A DNA stretch of 64,000 nt from Paramacrobiotus metropolitanus. Taxonomy: Eukaryota; Tardigrada; Eutardigrada; Parachela; Macrobiotidae. Shown one piece after another: positions 46,079 through 57,363 of the stretch (within the stretch, counting starts at the first letter, position 1; each line of letters begins with the position of its first letter). A program made the position numbers and the translations under genes. The notes below the pieces were generated by a model that did no database searches, had not been told where the DNA came from, and saw only the letters and a list, made by a program, of their open reading frames with translations. The stretch lies in the NCBI RefSeq assembly GCF_019649055.1, contig NW_026570350.1:62001-126000 (forward strand), written 5' to 3'.

Positions 46079-47886
46079 GGTCTACAGTTAATTCCTTGAA
46101 AAATAATTCTTGTGCATTTATTTTTGAAGCCTGGTTTATGTGTATATTTTTACATTGTATGATTAGGCGCTGTTCGTAGTTTCAGTTAACTTGCTTTAAT
46201 CAGGAAACAGCATTATACATGTAATTATAGCTGATCGGTTCGTTTTACCTGAAACAAAATAGTTAGTAGCACGACCAATAACCGGAGAGCGGTCAGCGGT
46301 GCTAAGTTTCTGATAATTCTACTTCTTAATAACTGGTACGTGGAAACCAGTTTTGATCAAGGACAGTAATATCCTTTGTTCAGTAATCAGTAAGCTTGGT
46401 CGGTAGATACAGTAGTGTGAATTGTTTTAATATTTTGATTTTGATTCAGTCGCAGCAAGGAGTATGTAGTGATAACGAGCAACAGAGATCACGTTGTCCT
46501 ACTCACTGAACATTAGTAACAGCAATAGAGGGTCTGTAATTTCCGTTTACGCATCAGCCCTGATAGTGAGTGATAGTGACGGATACCTCGCTAAACACTG
46601 GTATGGCCTGTGGGTTGGCTCTTTCTGAATTTCGATTGTTTCCGGATAACTGTTTCCAAAAAATTTTTTGACAGAGATTTTAAGCATCTAATGGCATTTG
46701 CATTTACACGGGATGTCGTTCTACCCCGTACTAGGTAGTTAACATTTTTTGTTTATTGGCAATAGCCACCAACAAAATAAAAACCAGCCCTCGCGGTCAC
46801 ACTGTTTGTGGTAAGGGGAGGTAAGGCCGGTGGTAAATTGAGGATCTCGGACCATGGCGACCGTTCCCTTTAGCCAGCTTTTGCACAGTTCTGTTCGTTT
46901 GACAGCTGGAGCATTAGCGTTGTGCTGGACAATGATAACGGTTCTGCTCTGGTCTACGCCACTAACACTAAGATAATAATATTATCCCTTCCCTAAAACT
47001 TTAGCTTCCGTTCACTCTACAGGCCTGATCGACGGTCAGTAATAGTATATTTCCTGTAACTAAGTAGGTCTGGTTAGTGGATAGTGTAACCCTTGTGCGG
47101 TTCTGTTCATTCGAAAGCTCAAGAACTTAGTTAGCATCGAACAGTGGGTACTGGGCAAGGGTTCTGTTGGGTTTCGTTCTCATATGCCAGTCCGGTCAGT
47201 GAGTTTTTCATTGCATAGGAAAACTCACGGTCAGTAAACTTTCGCTTTCTAAGTTTAGAAACTTTAGTCGCAAAGTTTAGTTTTCGCAAACTATGGTTAG
47301 ACATTGCCTGTTTTCTCACTACCACCGAGTGGACGAAGTGCGATTTCGCTTTCTACCTGATATGTAAAGGAACTATGCAGGTAAACAGGAATACGTTCGC
47401 AAACTTTCGCTTTCGCACCCTCAAACGCTTTTATAGCTTCATAGCTTTCATAATTTCACCCTATAGCCAAAGGATTTGTAGTTTATACATTGGAAAATTG
47501 TTTATGAGATATGAGGAGAATAAAATTTTAAAATGTCTAATGCATTCACATGGCATTCAAACGCCTTATTATGATTCGATATCTTATCCCAAATTTGCAT
47601 GTAAACGCGTGAGTATACCGTAATATGAGTATTAAGATCGTTTTACACCGAACCCGATAACTTTTTTGGTTTTAAAGTTAATTTTTTGAGTGTTTTATAA
47701 TGCACAGAGAACAATGTATAAGAACGCGGAAAAGCTAAACAGTTCCAGTGCAAAAGCGGTTTCCCGTTCGCTTTAGAGCATTTTGTTGAAGCGTGACACA
47801 GCTGAAAAATTTTTCGAAGTGAATTCGAAAAAATTACAGTTTTTTTTTGTTACACTACATACTCTGCATTTGAATATTAGCTGCTC

Positions 47887-48195
47887 CACGCAACAGTTTT
47901 TTATGTGAAAATTAATGTCGTTCAAGGTCACCTTGAACTGATGCCTGTACCGGTACCGGCATCCGAGCGATGGTCCAGGGCAGATATTTTTGAAAACAAA
48001 ATGCATGTGGGACCCTTTTGGGACATGCTGAGTTTAATGGTGAAATCGGTTTTTTAATTTGGTTGACGGTTTTTTCTAGCCAAGTTCCACGGGGCGGCCG
48101 ATCATAATATAGATCTATTTCCTTGATATTTCCTTGATATATATAATATATATATACAAGAAACAGCCTCGGCTTCGCCTCAGCGTTTCTTGTGG
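47887..48195. repeat. Interspersed repeat, copy 1, ending in a hairpin
   Basis: Aligns with 48672-48965. Shared landmarks are tccacgcaac, caaggtcaccttga, gaaaacaaaatgcatgtg, catgc, and atatagatct near the end. It closes with a TA run and the hairpin acaagaaac ... gtttcttgt around a ggcttcgcc loop. Confidence 0.75.
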
Positions 48196-48671
48196 TCCCC
48201 AGTCTACGGCCGGTTTATTCAAATGATTTAATCAGCTATTAAGTCAACATCTTATTCCTTCAGTAAAACAAAACGGGCCGAACGTAGCGCTAAGGTGCAG
48301 ATAGGATAATGAATTTACGGCTTTTGTGCACTCAGATGCATTCACTTGACTCAGAAGGGAATCTTTGTTAACTTTTCCATCCCGACTCTAAGTCTGCCAG
48401 GTACTAAATTTCAACCTACAGAATCTGATTCTATACGATGAATCTGGTTCAGAATCTGATTCTATAGTTTTTGCTGATTCTATAGGAGAATGCTTGAGCG
48501 CTTTAAATTGTTAACGATTTATCGAAACGAAGCCATCCAGTAGCAGCATCGTTTGTGTTGCTGCTAAAATTACTAATTGGTTTTTCTAGTTTTGTATGAG
48601 TGAAAGTTTAAACATTTTTAATTTGATGATCTGAAAATGTACCAGATTAAATATATTTACTGATTTTTTGT

Positions 48672-48965
48672 TCCACGCAACCGGACTTTGAAATTATTTT
48701 CAAGGTCACCTTGAGCTTTCAGCTCTACCGGCACCGGCGCGGGAGCACGGGAGCCGGAGCGAATAATTTTCAAAAGAAAATGCATGTGACACAGTTTCCA
48801 GACATGCGGAATCGAATGGCGTTATCAGTTTTTCGATTAATTTTTTGGTTTGTTCTGACCAGATCGTACGGGGTTTTCCGTTGTAATATAGATCTTTACC
48901 TTGATATATATAGAATATAGTAAACACTAAACAGCAGAGCTCAGCTCTGGTGTTTAGTGTTCACT
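48672..48965. repeat. Interspersed repeat, copy 2, ending in a hairpin
   Basis: Second copy of the repeat at 47887-48195 in the same direction. Its terminal hairpin is made of different bases (aacactaaaca ... tgtttagtgtt) although the body aligns. The structure rather than the sequence of the end is kept. Confidence 0.72.
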
Positions 48966-49844
48966 TGGGTATGACCATTGCTCTACAATTCTGGTGTTTA
49001 TTTGAAGTACAGCACTACTTCCTGGAGGCACAAAAAAATGCCAACATAGCCCATATCTAGCCGTACAACAGCCGATCACTGTACCTGTATGTCTTCGAAA
49101 CTACGAGTACAGTAGTGTCCTCAGACTGCCGGTATTTTTATATACATTTATTTATTTTTATTTATTGTATATTTATTGTAGAAGTATACAACAAATATTG
49201 TATTTTTATTGTATATGGTGGTGTCGCAAAGATGGCGGCCCGAGACAAAACGTGGTGCGAACAGTGGTGCGCGGTGCCGGGTGGTGGTGAAAAATGGTGT
49301 GCGGAGACTTTGGTAGTAAAACGTGGTGCGCGGAGCTTTTACCATAAGAAAACTTCCCGGCAAATTCCAATAAGATTCATCGATCGCTTTTAATCGTGAT
49401 TACGAACACACAAACAGACCAAGAATTTGTTCAACCTAGTATAGCTTTAAAAAGCCGTGCTTCGCTCGGCAGTTATGAAATTACTGTATCATAGCAATTA
49501 GAGTACGATTGCTTCGGCTATGTTGTATCAGATGGCGCGGCTCAACTATGCTGAGGCTGAATAACAAAGCTAACAGCTCAGCTGCAAATTATCTGCATAT
49601 TTTTTATTTTATATACCAGTGTGCGCCTGTGCTGCGGATGCTTGTTATGCGAAGTCGTCAATAGTTATAATTACATTATGGCTGCGTGCACGGGTAAACA
49701 CGGGTGTTGGCTGCGTGCACGGGTGATATTTTTGGGTCCGCACGGGTGTTGGCTGGGTGCACGAAGTTTGGGAACGGGCACTGGCTGCGTGCACGGGTAA
49801 CTCATTCAAATTTTTTAATTTAAATTTAAATATATAATTTTAAG

Positions 49845-50035
49845 GGTACCCTTATAGGCACCCCCTAAAACCCCCGTTTATTATAGGCACCCCTTTTCAC
49901 ACCCCGTTTATTATAGGCACCCTTTTTTTAATTAAAAGTTATAATAGTATTATGTGAAAGGAATATATATAATTCACATATTCCAGAAATTTATTTTATC
50001 GTTTTATGCAGTTGCTATGACCGTAAAAACTTACT
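49845..50035 (+). repeat. Terminal inverted repeat, left, MULE-like element
   Basis: Begins with ttataggcaccccctaaaac and runs to gttgctatgaccgtaaaaac. It matches the inverted 51316-51490 apart from a 20-odd-base insertion. Confidence 0.8.
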
Positions 50036-50079
50036 TTGAACAAAAGGTCAGTGTAATAGGGTTATACAATGTAGGACTA

Positions 50080-50221
50080 AATGGTCGCATAGCCCCATAC
50101 CCAGCATTCTGTACGCAAGCGGTGCAGTGCGCTTGTACGAAACGGATATTTTGAACTCAGACGTACAGTGCACTGCGCTGCATTCGTACTGAATGTGGAG
50201 ATGTTGGGTATGCGACCATTT
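50080..50221. repeat. Imperfect palindrome
   Basis: atggtcgcata at 50081 pairs with tatgcgaccat at 50209-50219, with further pairing inward (gcagtgc with gcactgc). It lies just inside the left inverted repeat of the MULE-like element, upstream of its transposase remnant. Confidence 0.7.
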
Positions 50222-50262
50222 TGTCCTAAGCTGTACATACATATTACATATGCATCAATAAT

Positions 50263-51170
50263 TTGGTTCTCAATACCGGCAAATATCATATTATGGCGGG
50301 TTCAAGCAGCCCTCCGGCATCGGGGCCATCGGAAGCCTCAACTGATTTAGTATTCCCCTCACTCGACAACGTCGCTGACCTGAAGGACGAATACCCTTCA
50401 TTTGAAGAATTCGAGAAAGACTTCAAGACGTATCAGGAAGCAACGTTCCAAACATTTATAATACGACGGTCCGAAAAGTTCAAGAACGGAGAAGCTCTGG
50501 AGCCGTCCCTTAAGTACAGAAAGATTTTCTACGAATGCGTGCACCACAAAGAATACGAAAAGAAGGGCGTTGGCGCTCGGAAATTTACTCATAGCCGACG
50601 AAACCAGTGCCCAGCTCGCGTCAGGCTTGCAGCCAGCATTCGCGGCCACGTCCTACGGATTTTGGAACGAGAAATGGGCCATAATCATCCACTGACAGCA
50701 GACAGGTGGAAAAATCTACCGGAAAATCGTCGCCTAAGCCATGTTCAGACAGTTAGTACAAAAGCACATCCCTGCACGGGCAATTCAACGTCAAATTGCT
50801 AAAGAGACCGGCAAAGCTGTAACAGCCCAAGACATACAAAATGTCCGCAACAAAGCGGAAAAAGTTTACCGCGGTGGCCGTACGGAAGAGGGAATGGTTA
50901 ATCACGTTTTAAACGAAATCCGTGTGAAAGATCTCTGGAGTATCGCCGGCGAGCACTGTATTCGCGAAAGCCTCAGCGCAAAGGGAATGGTTGGCCGAAG
51001 TGTTACAGGCTGAGAAAATCACACGGTGTCCTAAACGGCTTGGAAGGAAGGCAGTGAATGAGCTGACTACCGCGAAAGATGACCTTCTAGTCACAGTAGA
51101 AGACGCGATATTAATTCGTTCTAGGCTGGCTGATTTACCTAACCGTCCTATTATAGGCTGGAAAGCCTGA
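50263..51170 (+). pseudogene. MULE/ZSWIM-like transposase, N-terminal remnant
   Basis: 50263-50750 reads a FAR1/WRKY-GCM1-type zinc-finger N-terminus: FEEFEKDFKTYQE, FIIRRSEKF, then FYECVHH, NQCPARVRL and MGHNHPL. The frame shifts near 50740 into a helical LVQKHIPARAIQRQI ... TGKAVTAQDIQNVRNK stretch, and again near 50985 into a further 55 codons. This N-terminal layout is that of Mutator-like transposases and the ZSWIM1/3 genes derived from them. The DDE domain is missing. Long inverted repeats on both sides support a transposon rather than a host gene. Confidence 0.7.
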
Positions 51171-51315
51171 TGTACTTAACTCGATGCCAGAAAAAATTGC
51201 TGTACTATTATCCATTACTATTTAAGAATACAAATTCTTAAATAGTTCTTAAACTGCATTACTATTTAAGAATACAAATTCTTATATATAGATATATATA
51301 TATATAGTTGTATAT

Positions 51316-51490
51316 GGTCTGTTATTTTTACGGTCATAGCAACTGTATAAAATGATAAAAAAAATTTTTGGAATATGTGATAATATTATTATAACTTTTA
51401 ATTCAAAAAAGGGTGCCTATAATTAACGGGGTGTGAAAAGGGGTGCCTATAATAAACGGGGGTTTTAGGGGGTGCCTATAACGGTTTCCT
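51316..51490 (-). repeat. Terminal inverted repeat, right, MULE-like element
   Basis: Inverted copy of 49845-50035, ending gggggttttagggggtgcct at 51459-51478. Confidence 0.8.
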
Positions 51491-51509
51491 AATTTTAATT
51501 AGGAAATCA

Positions 51510-52240
51510 CTATAGGCACCCCCTTACACCCTCGTTTATTATAGGCACCCCTTCTCGCACCCCGTAATTTATAGACACCCTTTTCTGTTTATTAAATAGA
51601 AACACCCTGTCAGTGTATTTTATAGGCACCCTTTAATAGCTTATTTCGGATACAGAATTCGAAAATGATTTCATGTACGTGCGGCAGTCTCATACAGATA
51701 CTCGCATAGAGACAGAATCAGGCTTTTCATCCGATGATCGGGCGGTGACGCTGATCTACTAACTTGGATCTAATGATCGCATCGCATCGTCGGCGGTAAT
51801 TTTGATGTTTCGTTTCGCAATCGTAATTTCGGATGCCGGTTTTCTGCCGGTTCTTTTCGGACACGGGTGGCCTCCTCTTTGTCCAGCGCTTCTGCTAACC
51901 ATTTTTGGTGCGGTTCGGTTTTTGTAAAAACTGTATCTTCTGGTGTCAGGCCCGTGATGAGCCACACTGATTCGACCCAGCATTCTGAAGTCGAACAAGA
52001 GGGAACATAACATCGACGTCGGTCGGCCTTTCCATACTTTTGCGAACATAGTTATCGTACCTAGGTTCTAACACTACAATTACTTACATTATAATATGCT
52101 AAAGTTTCATAGGGGTGCCTATAAAAAACAGGGTGCACGAAAGAATCAATTAATAAGATAAGGGTACCTTTAATTAACGGGGTGCGGAAAAGGGGTGCCT
52201 ATAGTAAACGGGGGTTTTTGGGGTGCCTATAGTGTCACCC
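51510..52240. mobile_element. Second inverted-repeat element next to the MULE-like one
   Basis: The left arm 51510-51600 (cactataggcacccccttac) faces the right arm 52105-52240 (gggtgcctatagtg at the end). It contains a short minus-strand ORF (about 52049-51759) with Pro/Arg-rich, frame-broken sequence, perhaps a transposase scrap. Likely a non-autonomous relative. Confidence 0.65.
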
Positions 52241-52904
52241 TTTTAATCATAAGTTTTTTACATAATTAAAAATGTATTGCGAAACTTACTGTGCATAGCA
52301 AGTACAGTATATGTTACCACCTAATGCTTGTTAGTGCAGTACCATGAAGTTCTTGAAAGTCACAGAAACAAGAGCCGAAAACATGAGAATTTCTGTAATA
52401 CAGGCTACAGCCATGACTACCGCGTTTGTTTTCGGGATGGATCATGGAACGGCCTTTTTTGAGCATGGTCTGATCACTCTGATGCGAACACACTTGGTGG
52501 CCGCTTATGAACCATGCAGTTGACACCATTTCTACTTGCATCAAGCCGCATAGAAAAAATCTGAGCCGTAAAACAAAGTATCTGTAACTGTTTCTAGACT
52601 ATGTATGGCACATGAAAAAATACGTCAGAAACCGGTCGAAAAAACTGTTGCGGTTGAGTAAGACCTGGAGAACTGTAAATGTTACGACCAAAATTCGAAA
52701 ACCATAAAAAAATTACAAAGCCGTGCACCTAGCCAACACCTGTGCGCCCCACAAAGGTCACCCGTGCACACAGCCAATACCCGTGTCCGAACTCCGTGCA
52801 CGCAGCCAACACCCGTGCGAACACCCGTGCACGCAGCCAATACCCGTGTTTCCCCGTGCACGCAGCATCGACCTTATAATTATTATTGCGAATGTGCAAA
52901 GTAC

Positions 52905-53000
52905 AGTACTTGTACTTTTGCACATTCAGTACAGCAGTACAGTACTTGTACTTTGTGTAGTAGTAGTACAGTACTTGTACTCGTACTTTGCAGATATTAC
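52905..53000. repeat. gtacagtacttgtac microsatellite-like block
   Basis: Repeated palindromic agtacagtacttgtact units. No other function is seen. It lies 60 bases before the receptor exon at 53059. Confidence 0.75.
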
Positions 53001-53058
53001 GACCAATGCCAAAACGGCTGAAATTGTTGAGTTGTATTGCTTTGGTAATTTTTAGCAG

Positions 53059-55831
53059 ATATCGGCCCAAATATGAACTATTTCGCGAAATATGAAATAT
53101 TTCGCGACAATTTCAACGCAAATACATTAGACAAAGACTGGAATTTGAGATCCGACAATACCACATGCGCCCATGGGGTTGTCTACAGAAAATCGGAAAA
53201 TATATGGATTAGCGATGGCTCCCTCCATATCAGCGCCCAGATCCGACCAGAAAACTCCACCTACGCGGAGTACTGCATGGGTCAAGTTAGCACCGGTTCA
53301 CACTTTTCCTTTACTTACGGTGAGGTTATAATAAGAGCCAAGCTGCCGGTTAGCGATCAAAACTTTGTGCTGGCTATGTTGCGGCTGATCGATGCCCAAT
53401 GCGATTTCGACAACTCACGGACCTGCCCGGGACAAGCGATTTCTATAGTCGATTTCAATATATACCGGAATAAAATTAATGTTGGCGTTAGTCAGCGTTT
53501 TGGTTCGGATCGTTGGGTGATGATGGCAATAAAACCGAACATGACAACAAATGTTGCGGATTCAAAATTTCACATCTTTAAAGTAGTCTGGGACACTGAC
53601 AGCCTCGTCTGGTATGTGGATGGTATGTCTATCGGACATCGGACGAGGATGCCGTTCCTTCTACCAAAATGCAACTGTCATTCGAACTTGATTTGCTCTC
53701 GCACTCTTCTTCCAACCTTATTAACGCGACCACCTTACTCGTGGTCGACTACGTCGCCGTCCGCCCGCTGCGGACGAAAACATCATCGACGAAAAGAGCG
53801 GTCCGCCCGCTGCCGACGAAAACATCGTCGACGAAAAGAGCGTTTACTTTTTCTTTTCCGACGCCGAGTATCCATTCCTCAGAAAAATTAATCAGCGTTC
53901 ATTCAACGCATTCCCGTTGGAAAATTTTGGCTGTCGATGTTGTATTTGCAGGATTCTTCTGTTTCGTGTGTGGTGTTCTGTACTACAGACATTTGGCTGG
54001 CAGGCCGCAGATTCCAGCTATAAGCATGCCTCCACAAATACCGCCCCGTGAATCAAACGACACCGTGAACTTTTTTAAGGACATTTATGAGAACTGGAGC
54101 CTGCCAAATACAGTGGCCAAGCTTGTAGTGCCCAGAGCGACCGTACTGCTTAGTAAGGCAGCAATTAGACTAGAATGACAGTGTTTCGCGCTCCGGCTGT
54201 TCGACACCAATTTATGCGTTTTCGTTCATTAGAACAAAAAGTCGATGAAGGCGAATTTGGTGAAGTTTGGCAGGCAGAGGCGCACGAGCTGTATCGGCGT
54301 TCAACGCCGTGTTTTGTCGCTGTAAAGTGTGTTAAAAATCCCTTGGACGTTCACCACCATAAACTTCTGATGGACGAAGTTACCATTCACAGTCAAGCTG
54401 GACGGCATTTGAATATCGTGAATCTTCTCGGTATAACGCTATCAGGTACATTTAACCGAGATTAGAGAATGCAAAGTAGTCTCGTTGCCATAAAGTTAGT
54501 ATGTACTACAAAAAATAATTAAAAGCGCTTCGCATTATTCTGTCCAAAAATGCCCTTTTTGGTTTTGAAAGGTCAGCTTCACATCTTACTCGAATACTCA
54601 CCATATGGATCCTTGCTCAAACAGCTTCGCAATCATAAAAAAATAACTGACAACAAGAGTCCCACATTAGGCACTCGTCCTAGTGAGAATATATGAGCAA
54701 CCAAACTGATAACGACAGCGCTTTGGCCTTGATACGGCCGTTTGCAAATACGGATCTGTTTAGTTTCGCATATCAGATCGGCCGGGGAATGGAATATCTC
54801 GCACTGCATGACATCATTCACCGAGATTTAGCAGCACGGAACGTTCTCCTATTTGAGAATAAGATTGTGAAAATCTGCGACTTTGGACTGGCCAAACAAC
54901 GATCCGAATACCGCATGGCCAATCAGGTAACGTTAATCATTTGGGGTAACTGCGGCATAGTTTTCTATATCTCCTCACTCTAGTGCTCTTGTGTTTGTAA
55001 TTTAAAAGAATCAATTAAAATTTCGATGGTATGACTGACAGCAGAGACAAAATTCGTTGAATGCTTCAATATGTTTTTACCTCAAATCTTAAAATGGTAG
55101 AACACGGAGTCGATTACTGACCTACGTCAGAAAAGCCGATTTTTAGATGCCGGTAACATAACAATTATGTGATTTTAGAACGCCAGGGTGCCAGTAAGAT
55201 GGATGGCACCGGAGAGTCTGGAGCAAGGGCTGTTTTCGGAAAAGTCGGATGTATGGTCCTTCGGTGTGGTCATCTGGGAAATATTTACCTTTGGTGCCGT
55301 GCCATACAAGGAAGCGATCACGGAAATTGGCAGCCAGTCAGTCAAGACCGCTTTGCAGAACGGACTGCGTCTGGCCATACCAGCGGACTGCCCAAAAGAA
55401 ACGTTAGTGTTAAGATCAAAAAGTTTCTTGTACATCAATATTGGGATTAACTACTGAAATAAGGAATGCTATTAATATTTTAATGAATTGTTTACCGCTT
55501 TCATGTAACGAGCATTTCATAACCAGGAGCTCAGTCTTAATAATGTTAAGCGCGTCAGCTCACACGAGGCAGTAAGACTGTGTGATCACATAATTTTGTG
55601 CTTCGCTAGGATTTTGGTTTGTAATTTTTTATTGTTCTTCTAGATATGCCGTCATGACGCTGTTGGCAACAGGAATCTGTGGATCGCCCAACTTTTTCGG
55701 AGCTGAGAAAGGCTTTAGAGAAATTTCTGGAAGACGAAGAACTGCATTATTACATGAAACTAAACGAGTCAAACGAAATTTTTAACAATGACATTGCGAC
55801 CGACTACCAGACTGTGACACGCCAAACTTGA
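53059..55831 (+). pseudogene. Receptor tyrosine kinase with GH16-like ectodomain, fullest copy
   Basis: Exons: 53059-54445, 54572-54926, 55179-55402, 55644-55831; all GT-AG with agreeing phases. The ectodomain has the GH16 beta-sandwich signatures FTYGEVIIRAKLP, FHIFKVVWDTDSLVWYVDG and, after a frame break near 53645, VDYVAV. The GH16 catalytic block (ExDxxE) reads AISIVD, so it is probably a non-catalytic sugar-binding domain. A basic linker, one transmembrane helix (about 53930-53995), then the kinase, frame-broken near 54178: GEFGEV loop, [39 protein letters not shown]. Further breaks near 54690 and 55660 (two bases lost before the DRPTF motif). Motifs are otherwise intact, so loss of function is recent or the breaks are sequence errors. 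The first exon is missing here; 44695-45004 fits in phase. Extracellular ligand unknown. Confidence 0.82.
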
Positions 55832-57363
55832 TTTTCTCGAGAACGAACTCTTGTTTGTTATAATAATATTATATGTTAATGAAACTACGAGATCAGATTG
55901 ATAAATACGGGAGCGTATATTTCTAAAGATCGAAGAGATTCTGCCCTTGCGGCATTCGTTTCGCAAAATGTATCAAATTGTTGGAAGCCGGTACGAAGTC
56001 GTGCGTGCGTAAATGCGGTTCTAGTGAATCCTTAAAGCGTGATCCTAGCAAAATCAAATAGCCCGATAAACTCACAGTATTTACTCAGATATATCGGCCG
56101 GGTACTTTGTGGTTAAAGCCTTGAAATATCAAACAAACGGGCTGACGGCGAAAGCCGGGAGGCTAACTTGTAATTAATTTTGTGCTCCTTGCGGTACGAG
56201 GACCGAGCAACTGCAAGCAGAGTCGCCAGTGCAATCATTATTTTGTCAAGACGTTAAGACTAGTTGCCTTCCCTGGTAAATTTACAACTGGCTTAACAGT
56301 CAACCGTGGGTTGTCGCTTAGACACAGCAATCCACCGCTGACTGTTACATTACTTACAGAGTTAAACTACGGCGGCTCCACGGGCAGGGAAGGCAAGTTA
56401 GCGTTTTGACACAGTGACTGCGTTGCCGACTTTGCTGGACCGGGCCCCGTACGAAAATAAGTATAATTTAATCAATAATATGTATTTTATCATTAATATC
56501 AAGTTTTGTATCCAGGCTGGTTTTTGAATTTCATGGTATGTAAACTCGAAACTGCGGCATCGTGCCGGCACGATTCTGATTGGACGTATTCAAAGAAACT
56601 AAGTCGAATGACGTAACTCTGGACCACGGCTGATCTGATTGCGGTATCGAGTTTTTGTAAACGTTTTTGATTAAGAGAGATATCCAGACTGCAGGAAGGC
56701 TTCGCGTATTATTGTTTTTTAAATGTCACCATGGTGTAACCGTTGCAGAATGATCGCAGCATCGAGTATACATAATGCCTGCTTAAGCTAATAGAAAATT
56801 TTTTGCTGGTTAAGCTACAGAAGCAGACCTCCAGTCTCCTCATGTATCTGTATAATACGGCATCATCAAGTGCAGAAACTAAAGTGTAGTCCAGTCAGTC
56901 CATCAACCGTAGTTTTTCTTACCCTTTAGGCTTTAGTCCTGATTCGTACACTCATCGCTCTTGCCTGGAAGCTCTGGGTTTTGGCTGCTGGTGGCTGGGG
57001 TAAATTGTTGTGGGATCTGATCTTCATTTGCGCCTGTATTGTGGTAATTGGTGATTGTGGAGCCAGAATATTTCATACTGGCATTGACGACCGCTGTCCT
57101 TACGCGTTACGCCGGCCAAATAAATACGAGGCTCCCCGTTCAAAAAAGCCTTGATCGGATTGGGCTAACTGCGGATTCCGTCTTATTAGCGTGTAAACCA
57201 CTTCTAAATGCTCGACTTGCTGTGTGGCAGCATACTGTTGACTTTCCACCAAATTCTTGATGTTTAAGCCGTTAATGGGTTAATTGTAAAGGGATTTAAT
57301 AGCTGCGTCATTGTCCAAAGCGCTGATGTGTTGGAGTTCCAGAGAGCCGATGCAGAGAGCATG
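55832..57363. other. Mostly featureless; one foldback
   Basis: Apart from the palindrome at 56260-56401 I see no gene. ORFs at 56182-56409 and 57048-57260 lack domains. Confidence 0.45.
56260..56401. repeat. Nested palindrome, miniature foldback
   Basis: The outer arm ctagttgccttccctg (56260) pairs with cagggaaggcaagttag (56385-56401). The inner arm taacagtcaaccgtgggttg (56294-56313) pairs with caatccaccgctgactgtta (56328-56347). The layout suggests a miniature inverted-repeat element. Confidence 0.75.

Larger units (their letters stand above)
49679..52866. mobile_element. Nested foldback/MULE composite
   Basis: Outermost, about six copies of ggctgcgtgcacgggtgttgg at 49679-49800 face inverted copies at 52720-52866. 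Inside lie four arms of a second repeat (tataggcacccc with ccccgtttattataggc spacing). They form two head-to-head inverted pairs: 49845-50035 with 51316-51490, and 51510-51600 with 52105-52240. The inner two arms meet at a short palindrome (tttcctaattttaattagga, about 51485-51504). The first pair encloses a transposase remnant. Tandem-repeat inverted ends are typical of foldback and Mutator-like elements. I could not find a convincing target duplication for the whole or for either part. Confidence 0.75.

Noticed and set aside
54175-54180. ATGA overlap of stop and start in the receptor, considered as termination-reinitiation
   Set aside because: Other frame breaks in the same gene are plain small indels, so decay explains this one as well.
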